From Strongylocentrotus droebachiensis (lineage: Eukaryota > Echinodermata > Echinoidea > Camarodonta > Strongylocentrotidae): DNA of 64,000 nucleotides. Positions 56,878 through 64,000 of this stretch are shown piece by piece (within the stretch, counting starts at the first letter, position 1; each line of letters begins with the position of its first letter). The notes below the pieces were generated by a model that was not told where the DNA came from, ran no database searches, and saw only the letters and a list, made by a program, of their open reading frames with translations. The position numbers and the translations under genes are program-made. Location: assembly GCA_035222895.1 (NCBI GenBank), contig JAVYIG010001605.1:186001-250000 (forward strand). The letters are read 5' to 3'.

Positions 56878-57560
56878 CGAATCTAGGCTCTGAAGGATTA
56901 TGATACAATGCAACTTGCCAGCATTCAAAAGAAACACAGTGTGTGATTCATACATACACTGATATTAATAGCCTTTGATAGTTCCCACGGTGTGTGCACG
57001 TCTGGAAAGCTCAATTCGATCGCTTTAAAAAAATGAAAACAATAATCAATCAATATTATCTGTCGCAGACAAAAATATAACGTGCTGTAAACTAGCTGTT
57101 CTCTGAGGTGTAATAATTAAGTCTCATTTACGACCAGTAAAACCATGTTAATATTATGTATGAGAGTTTAGGGCCATTCCGAGAGTCAGACAGCCCCCGA
57201 GACCGACAATTCAGGAAAGTCCGTGTGGCCGACTGCGCATGAGAATAAAACAAATCAAAGAAATACACAATAACTATAGAAAAACAGGAAGTATCAACAA
57301 GTCTACGAGACCGATGGTCTATGGGACCGACGTCCCACGCTTCCGACTTTCAGTAACGGTTGCACAAGGATAGATAGACAAAATGTCGGTCTCTTGGGCA
57401 TCTGGTCGTGTGAATCTAAAAACTGTCTAGAAGTCTAAAGAGTTATAACTAATACAAATTCATGTATTACCTCTTATTCTATACAGATAATCAACCAGCA
57501 CGGCTGGACATACCAACCCCAGTGGGCAGTTGTAAATTAGTCTGGTCACAACAAACCAAG
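56878..57560. other. Upstream region of gene 2
   Basis: No convincing TATA box. GAGACCGA-type motifs recur (near 57199, 57308, 57329 and, inverse, 57383). An acceptor-like 'gtaaattag' at 57540 could end a 5' untranslated intron. Confidence 0.35.
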
Positions 57561-58431
57561 ATGCTTACTTTCACATTGACTTTCGCTGTGTTAGTTGCCA
57601 TGGCAACAGCTCAAACCACCACGCCCAATACCCCAACGGAGGAAATACCAATGGAAGAGTGGTATCCCTTCAAGAATCCAGGAGAGATCCTTCCAGAAGG
57701 AGCGTTGACAGTGCCTTACATTCTGGACATCGTAGGTGGGTTCTGGATGCAGTATCGCCTGATAGACTCATACGCATACCTCTGCTCCGAGGTGCTTCCA
57801 GAGCTGTCCCAGAAGATCCCAGAGATTGGGAATATGAGCGACATCTGGACACCAGTTTGCGAGGAGGTTATCTCTGCAAGGAATGACGACGAGGGGTTCA
57901 ATGTCACTGAATTCTGCAATGCTCTTGTTGCTTTGGGAAGTGACGTGCTTCCAGCCCAACCGAACATGACTGATCTTGGAGAGATGCCAGCCATGACTGG
58001 GACGGACATGATGGAAATGCCTGCAGCAGACGACATGCCGATGCCCGGACCCGGTGTGACACCTGAGTTACCTGTAGATCTAACCAGTATGTTATCACCC
58101 TTGCTTGGTTCCCTTGCAAGCGTCGCCAATGATCTCTATGGCATCGACATCATGGATCCACTCACCATATGTCCTCAAGCTCATCTCTTCCTGGAACCAT
58201 CTCTGCCAAAACTAATCTACGATTTCGGGACTGAGTTCTTGAGTACCTTATTGACCACAACGGCTCCTAATTGTGATAAACTGAATGAATTCCTTGAAGG
58301 TTTAGGGATCGATTCCACCTCGGAGCTGTATCCGATTGTGCAGCAAGTTGAAGCGCTTGTTAACAAAGCCATGGGATTCGAGAGTAAGGAGGATCGCTGC
58401 GGAAATCTCACCAAAGCTTCGAATGACATGA
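57561..58431 (+). CDS. Gene 2 exon 1: signal peptide and helix-rich region
   Basis: 290 codons plus one base, donor GTAAGT. The start at 57561 was preferred over the in-frame ATG at 57462. It has A at -3, and it puts the hydrophobic core LTFTLTFAVLVAMA directly at the N-terminus with cleavage near ATAQ; the longer form would bury it. Cysteines are at residues 74, 100, 119, 204, 238 and 280. A Met/Pro/Asp-rich linker spans about 135-166. Sequons include NMSD, NVTE, NMTD and NLTK. Confidence 0.85.
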
Positions 58432-58868
58432 GTAAGTGAATTTATCATTTATTAATCAGCAGTAGTAATAGTAGTAGTGATGGTGGTGGTGATGTTAGGA
58501 GTAGCAGCTGTAGCCAGTGGAGGATCCAGAGGGGAGGGGGGGGGGGGGCCAGGCCCCCCCCCCCATTGAGAAAAAAATCATGTAAAAACACGTGATTTTT
58601 TACCTTTGGGGGGGGGGTGCACATTTTCCAATTTTCGGGAGCAAAAAAAATATATATATATATATTTATAGTGCTCACTACCCCGCGCCCCCCCCCCCCC
58701 CCCCACACACACACACTGAGCGACTTTTCGACCGGCGCGATTTTCAAACTTTCGGGAGCAAAAAAACACAAAAATTGGGTCCCCTCCCCTAAGAAATCCT
58801 GGATCCGCGCCTGGCTGTAGCAGCAGCAGTAGTATTAATAATAGTAGTACAAGTACTACTAGTAGTAA

Positions 58869-58913
<45 letters not shown>

Positions 58914-61900
58914 CAAAGAGGAGGAGGAGAAGGAGGAAAGAGGAGGAAGAGGCCTAGAACTATATAGTAAAAATAGAAGTAGTATATCGAGTTAAAATAG
59001 TAATCACATTGAAATTGAAAAAATTGTGAAAGTAGATCTGTATACACGGCCTGTAGCAAGGCTTACAGAGCATCCACGTGACTGAGCGCCAATGAGACAG
59101 AAAGTTCGAAAAATAACTACTCCTCTGAAAATAAATTAGACCAAAACATTGTGGCCCGAATTCACAAAGGAGGTTTGTCGACAAACCGAGGTTTATGTAT
59201 GTCATATTACACGTTTTGACGCGTGTTTTACAAACCTGGTTTGTAAATAACAAAAGGAGGTTTGTCGAAACAAAAGGAGGTTTGTCGACAAACCTCCTTT
59301 GTGAATTCGGGCCTGTAAGGCTAAGGTGAATTTAGGTCTTAAGGTCCTTCGTTCGGTTCGTTCCCGAGAATTTTTGGCTATTGATGTTTCATCGACAATC
59401 ATGATTATGTGGTCTCAAATTTGTTCGACGTATCATTGACAATATCATCACATTTCTTTTGTGTGAAGACGTCCTCGTTCTATCCTGTTCTTTCTCTTGA
59501 TCAGTACATGTTGGAAGACAAAAGAAGATAAATAAATTAATACAAACAAAATAATTAAATATATGTACTGCTCTGTTGTGTGTGGGTGTGTTGGTGCGTG
59601 TTTGTGTTTGTGTGGGTGTGGGTGTGTTTAATTGGGTTATACAGACGTGTACCAATTACAATAGATTATTTACGTCCAGGGACCGACCTTTCACGCCACC
59701 ATCCGAAAGATGTGACTCAGTCTCTAATCGGGGTCCGCCTGAGTGGCCCGAATTCACAAAGGAGGTTTGTCGACAAACCTTGGTTTTCGTGCGTCATGTG
59801 AAGCGTTTCGACGCGTTTTTACAAACCAGGTTTGTAAAAATCGCGTCAAAACGCGTAATATGACGTTCATAAACCTCGGTTTGTCGACAAATCTCCTTTG
59901 TGAATTCGGGCCAGTCAGTTTGTAGACGAACACAGAGAGCTGACCAGACATTATCGCAAAGCCAACTCACATCTCCCTGAGTCCCTATCAAGTTGCAGTG
60001 GCCTTGTTTTCTGTTCCATTGATATTTTCTTCTAAGTGTAACGCATACTTGTAACACTTGAACATTTTGTTAATTGCACTATTTCAGCAACTAAAGACCT
60101 GGCAAAGAAGGTACTCAACAATCTCTTCCTAATCGTAACCAACGAGGATACGTGTGGAACCATAGCTCATGACGCCATCAACATCATCAATGACGTCATA
60201 ATGATGATGACTCCGATGGACAACTCTACTGAATCCATATTCACCATAACTGATGACGTTATCTACCAGTATACTGGGTTTATGAGCATTGAGGATGCAT
60301 GCGAGGCCATCGATGTAGCTTTCTCAGGTGAAAATACATCCCCCAGGCCTCTTCTCAAGCAAAATCAAAATGAAAGTTGGCAAAACATCCACTAAATAAA
60401 TATTTCCACATATTTTCAAGGTATCATAATGCCTGTGGATATTACAAGTTGTTTACGAAATGTCGCAATTATTATCGTAAATTATCGTAAAATCATAAGA
60501 ATGCGAAAATGCATGAGCCTTTACAAGGCTCTCAAATTTGCTCCCAAGACATATAATGAATACAAACTCTTGTTAATTTTGGATATCGCACCCTGTCACC
60601 GAAGTCGTGTTTTGCTCACTCAAGCACTACAAATTATTAGTTTTTGTGTGTGTTTATGATGCATTCTCTAGGTTGAGAAATGCCAGTACATCTTTGAATT
60701 ATTTGGATGGAAATTAAGCAAAAGCTGCGAAATAGACAGTGAATAGCTTTACCACCTTCCGTTTCCCCCGGGCAAGGGGAGAGGAGAGAAGGGGGATACA
60801 AACCCAAGCATTCATTCAACCGGCCTTCGTATTGACTCTATTGAGTATCACGTTTATCTCTAATCATTCATCTTTTATCGGCAATTGTAAAAAAAAAGGA
60901 AAAAAAAGAGACATCACCGTTAAATGTCAACAGTCTGATACAGATACTGATATAACGGTGTTATTCTTAAGGTCAAATAATACTGGATGATTTTTACCAA
61001 GAGATGGCGCCAGAGCATATAACATAGCAATGTTATATTTAAGAAAGGTGCAGTCCCCTTTGATATGTCCCCAAAATCTGGCTGCAAGGGTAAAGGGAAA
61101 GAATAAAAGAAGGAAATATAGAAATATATTAGATAGCTTAGACAGATACCGAGATGTGATTGGTCCAGAGCTCGTCACGTGATATCAATTGCGAGGATCC
61201 AAATTGTTATATTTTCCTGGCCGGTCACTTTTCGGTGTTATATTAACCGGCCGGTGAAATGAATATATTTTTAATCAGTGTATGTCGCCCTCTTGAGGAC
61301 TGTATGTCACCAATTACACACGTTACACCCACAGAACTCTTCTGTGCTTACACCATTACCGAGGGTCATTTAATTTTTTCAATATTTTTTTTTCATGAAT
61401 TTTTTTTCCCTTGAAATTATTTTTTCCACATTTTCTTTTTTTACCAAAAAATGCTTTTTGGGGTAATTTTTTTTTTCCCGAAAAATGCTTTTTTGGGTAA
61501 GAATTTTTTTTTTCGATTTTTTTTTTTTTTTCCCCCCAAATTTGTGTATAATTTTTTTTGTTTTTTTGTAAGGTTTTTTTTTCTTTCTTGAACTATCTCG
61601 ACAGATTATTTTTCCGTAATTTCCGGAAAAAAAATTGGGGGCAAATTTTTTTTGGACCCCCCCCCCCCCCCACAAAAAAAGGGCTATCTAATATAACAGT
61701 TATTGACTGGCAGGGGGTATATAACATTCTTTGGACCTGAAGGGAGTTATATTTCCTCTCGTGACTATATTTTCCCTCAGCGCTGCGCGCTTCGGGAAAA
61801 TATAACCACTTGGGAAATATACCTCCCTTCAGCGGTCCAAATAATGTTATATTACACCCCTGCCAGTCAATAACTGTATAATATAATGATTGAATAAAGA

Positions 61901-63365
61901 CAGACATAAAAGAAGAAGAAGAAGAAGAAGAAGAAGAAGAAGGAGAAGAAGAAGAAGAAGAAGAAGAAGAAGAAGAAGAAGAAGAAAAAGAAGGAGAGGA
62001 AGAAAAAAATTGAGGGTTCATGGTAAAACAAGGGGGACCGTAGCTTTAACTTCCGTACCGACCATAGTCTTTTTTGTAATCCTTTCTTTGCAGGGTGTCA
62101 CACGAAAGGTTTCGACCGAGATGCTTGTAACATCTGCACCATGTCAACTTCTGATGGCGTCCCATCATTCCTCTCGTCCAATCACATGGACTGTAACATG
62201 AAGTGCCCCTTAGGTAAGATACTACGATACATACTCATACTCACAGACTGTGGCCCGAATTCAAAAATGAGGTTTGTCGACAAACCTGTGTTTATGTGCG
62301 TCATATAACGCGTTTCGATGCGTTTCAGACCAAACTTTAGGTTTATGTGCGTCATATGACGCGTTTCGACGCGTTTTTACAAACCTTGTGAATTCGGGCC
62401 TGGAAAAGTGTAAAGCTCATGTCGAGGACAAAACAAAACGAAATTTGGTTGTGGTAACATTCCATACCCATCTGTGATATTAATTAATCATTTTATTCAT
62501 TCATTTTTTTTCAATTACAAACAAAAATCAAAAGCAAACGAATGGAAATTTCAATAATTTAAATACGAAAGTTATTCCCGAAATATTTCTTTCTGTTATT
62601 TATTAAACTACAAATGAATAAAATATGTCTTCTTGGAACTTTTATGTTCTATATCATGTAGTTGTCGTTTGTATTCTTTTTCTTCTCTTGCTTGCTTGTT
62701 GTTGCTGTTATTTCTTCTTCTTGAGGAGGCGCGATTGCTCAATGGTGGAGCAGTGGTCTCGTAACCGGAAGGTACCGAGGTCGAAACCAAGTCGATACGT
62801 TCTTGCCCTTAGGTTGAGGCACTAATCCTCATCACCAAGTCCTCCAGAGAGGACTTAAAGCCGTCGGTCCCCTACTTGCTTAATCCCAAGTATATACATG
62901 CTTTCTTAGCAGTCTGGTTAAACATCATCAAACATCAATTGTATGTTAACACCATCATCTTTGTGATCATCATAAACATCGTTTACTTCTTATTCTTATT
63001 CTTCTTTTGCTTGTCTTTTGTTGTTGATATTTCTTCTTCTGCTTCCTCATCATCGTCTTGTCTTTGTTGCAGTTGTTCTTCTTGTTCTTATTCTTGTCTT
63101 CTTCCTCTTCTTCCTCTTCTTCGTCTTATTCGTCTTCTTCTTCCCTTTCGTTGCTGTTAGTTGCTATTGCTATCATTGATTATTACGAAATATGTTATTT
63201 CTGCTCATTCCCCCTATTAGATATGGACCATGGAGCGATAGAAAATGAGTGTAAAAATTGTGTACTTGGTGGTACTGGCTTAGATATCACTGAAGGATTA
63301 AATACATGCGGTGAATGTGGAGAGGATAGTACGTCGTGTATAGGTTGTGATGGAGAACCTAATAG
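57561..63365 (+). CDS. Gene 2: secreted cysteine-rich protein, four exons, 3' end beyond the window
   Basis: Gene model: 57561-58431, 60088-60327, 62094-62213 and 63221-63365, joined in matching phases (1, 1, 1) to 458 codons plus two bases. Order in the protein: signal peptide (residues 1 to about 18), Thr/Pro-rich start, helix-rich acidic region with spaced cysteines (to about 370), a Cys-rich link exon, then a repeat of the type ECxxCVLGGTGLD ... CGxCGxDxxxCxGCDGxPN. Such CGVCGGDGSxCxGCDG repeats occur in large extracellular proteins, usually in tandem, so more repeats are expected to the right. The N-terminal region was not recognised. Function unknown; extracellular by inference. Confidence 0.8.
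58515..58813. mobile_element. hAT-like MITE, 299 bp
   Basis: It starts CAGTGGAGGATCCAG and ends CTGGATCCGCGCCTG, with an exact 8-bp duplication GCTGTAGC (58507-58514 and 58814-58821). G-runs and C-runs lie inside. It lies in intron 1 of gene 2. Confidence 0.85.
58850..58915. repeat. (TAG)n microsatellite
   Basis: TAG triplets, followed by a GAG/GGA-rich stretch to about 58950. Confidence 0.95.
59153..59313. repeat. Foldback element, family D copy 1
   Basis: Ends GGCCCGAATTCACAAAGGAG and its inverse; inner motif GGTTTGTCGACAAACC. TGT is found on both sides. Intron 1 of gene 2. Confidence 0.85.
59745..59912. repeat. Foldback element, family D copy 2
   Basis: Same ends as copy 1, with AGT on both sides. 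The inside has 'gcgtttcgacgcgtttttac' and 'taaaaatcgcgtcaaaacgcg'. Confidence 0.85.
60088..60327 (+). CDS. Gene 2 exon 2: continuation of the helix-rich region
   Basis: 240 bases, acceptor tatttcag, donor GTGAAA, phase 1/1. It encodes KDLAKKVLNNLFLIV and NIINDVIMMM helices with cysteines at about 313 and 362, and an NSTE sequon. Confidence 0.8.
60328..61688. other. Gene 2 intron 2, left part
   Basis: AT-rich, with a T-run low-complexity stretch at 61370-61660 and a C-run at 61657-61671. No exon recognised. Confidence 0.5.
61689..61886. repeat. Foldback element, family A copy 3
   Basis: 'aacagttattgactggcagg' at the left and 'cctgccagtcaataactgt' at the right are inverse, as are 'aacattctttggacc' and 'ggtccaaataatgtt'. 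The centre has 'gcgctgcgcgcttcgggaaa'. Confidence 0.85.
61905..62010. repeat. (GAA)n microsatellite
   Basis: GAA triplets with a few GGA. Confidence 0.95.
62094..62213 (+). CDS. Gene 2 exon 3: Cys-rich link
   Basis: 120 bases, acceptor tctttgcag, donor GTAAGA, phase 1/1. It encodes GCHTKGFDRDACNIC and MDCNMKCPL: five cysteines in 40 residues. Confidence 0.8.
62252..62400. repeat. Foldback element, family D copy 3 (diverged)
   Basis: 'ggcccgaattc' and 'gaattcgggcc' ends. It carries a tandem duplication of 'gtttatgtgcgtcatat ... gcgtttcga' and a deletion of the right arm. It begins 38 bases after exon 3. Confidence 0.8.
62724..62890 (+). repeat. tRNA-derived SINE
   Basis: 'gcgattgctcaatggtggagc' (A-box region) and 'ggtcgaaacc' (B box) are followed by 'ttaggttgaggcactaatcc' and 'ttaaagccgtcggtcccc', a tRNA-derived head with a conserved tail. 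Not an intact tRNA. Confidence 0.7.
63020..63145. repeat. (CTT)n-type microsatellite
   Basis: CTT/TTG triplet-rich sequence directly upstream of exon 4. Confidence 0.85.
63221..63365 (+). CDS. Gene 2 exon 4: CGxCG-type Cys-rich repeat
   Basis: 145 bases, acceptor cccctattag, donor GTATGT. It encodes DMDHGAIENECKNCVLGG, then TCGECGEDSTSCIGCDGEPN. Seven cysteines fit the CGVCGGDGSxCxGCDG repeat family. The last codon is split, so the coding sequence continues. Confidence 0.82.
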
Positions 63366-63552
63366 GTATGTTTATGTTCAGTTAAACAACTCAAATATTC
63401 ATATCTCTTCAAAATTTGATGTTTTTTATTTTTTCGTAACCCAATAATGAAATAGACTGTTTGAGTTAGGACCTTTGTTGAATACTTTAACACGAGCCGT
63501 ACCAAGGATATTGCCGCTAGACCAACTCACATTTGACCTGTAGATAGCACTA

Positions 63553-63845
63553 CTCGATAAGGCCTAAACAAAAAATACGTATTGCCCTTTATAAGTGCCA
63601 GCACCTGAGTCGGTGGGTCAATTCTTTTCTTTTTTCCTGTTTTGTTGTTGTTGCTTTTTCCCCCTCTTTGGTCTGTTATTTTTCAGTTTTTAATGCTTTA
63701 ATATGTTTTTTTTTTATTCATTTAACTTTTTTTCTTAAAAAAAACGGTAACAAAAAAAGTTTAATAAAAAGCCGACCGTAAATTTTAGGATTTTGGGGTC
63801 GGTCGCAAAGGGCAATACAACACCTTTTTGTTAAGCCTAACACTA
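63553..63845. mobile_element. Inverted-repeat element with 13-bp direct flanks
   Basis: Ends 'aaggcctaaacaaaaa ... tattgcccttt' and, inverse, 'aaagggcaataca ... tttttgttaagcct' pair. GTAGATAGCACTA occurs on both sides (63540-63552 and 63846-63858). Confidence 0.7.
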
Positions 63846-64000
63846 GTAGATAGCACTAGTATAGTTATAAATATTACTATACGATTTAGCTTTTGCATTC
63901 ATTATTTAATATCGGTCCAAAGATGATGCGAAGCAGGAATATATAAATGCCGACTGTAGTAAGAAGTTTTTATGAAACTGATCCCATGGTTATGCTTATG

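Noticed and set aside
57462..57560. Longer N-terminus of gene 2 from the ATG at 57462
   Set aside because: It would place 33 polar residues before an evident signal peptide, and its ATG context is poor.
62724..62890. tRNA gene
   Set aside because: A-box-like and B-box-like motifs are present, but no complete cloverleaf; the conserved non-tRNA tail marks it as a SINE. The same applies to 6965, 17840 and 26100.

Overview
The window looks like genomic DNA from an invertebrate deuterostome, most likely an echinoderm such as a sea urchin. This is an inference. It rests on small exons in large AT-rich introns, consensus GT/AG splice sites, a CR1/L2-type LINE, tRNA-derived SINEs that end in a 'taaagccgtcggtccc' tail, and very many short inverted-repeat elements. 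There is no prokaryotic gene organisation, and no rRNA, CRISPR array or intact transposase gene was seen.

Left two thirds (398-42006, minus strand): one gene, read right to left. A TATA-like box at about 42061-42069 precedes a 15-codon signal-peptide exon (41962-42006). After a 10-kb first intron come 21 further exons that encode 19 consecutive fibronectin type III (FN3) domains. All exon junctions keep frame, giving 1,712 codons plus one base. The gene continues past the left edge. Nearly every FN3 domain is one exon bounded by phase-1 introns; domains 7 and 19 are each split over two exons. The product is a secreted or membrane-anchored adhesion or receptor-like protein. Its C-terminal part, which would decide between a receptor tyrosine phosphatase, a tenascin-like protein or something else, lies outside the window.

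Middle (42007-57560): intergenic DNA with no convincing gene. It holds microsatellites, foldback elements, and a 2.55-kb composite element (49255-51803). That element is flanked by 8-bp target-site duplications and contains a GC-palindrome minisatellite and a 5'-truncated LINE reverse transcriptase.

Right end (57561-63365, plus strand): a second, unrelated gene. Four exons with matching phases encode a signal peptide, a helix-rich acidic region with spaced cysteines, and then a cysteine-rich repeat of the CGxCGxDxxxCxGCDGxPN type. It runs off the right edge. Its introns carry three copies of one foldback element.

The introns are built largely of small DNA transposon remnants. Several families could be delimited from target-site duplications: 8-bp (hAT-like), TTAA (piggyBac/Kolobok-like), TA (Tc1/mariner-like) and TAA (Harbinger-like, a 4.94-kb element with 46-bp terminal inverted repeats).
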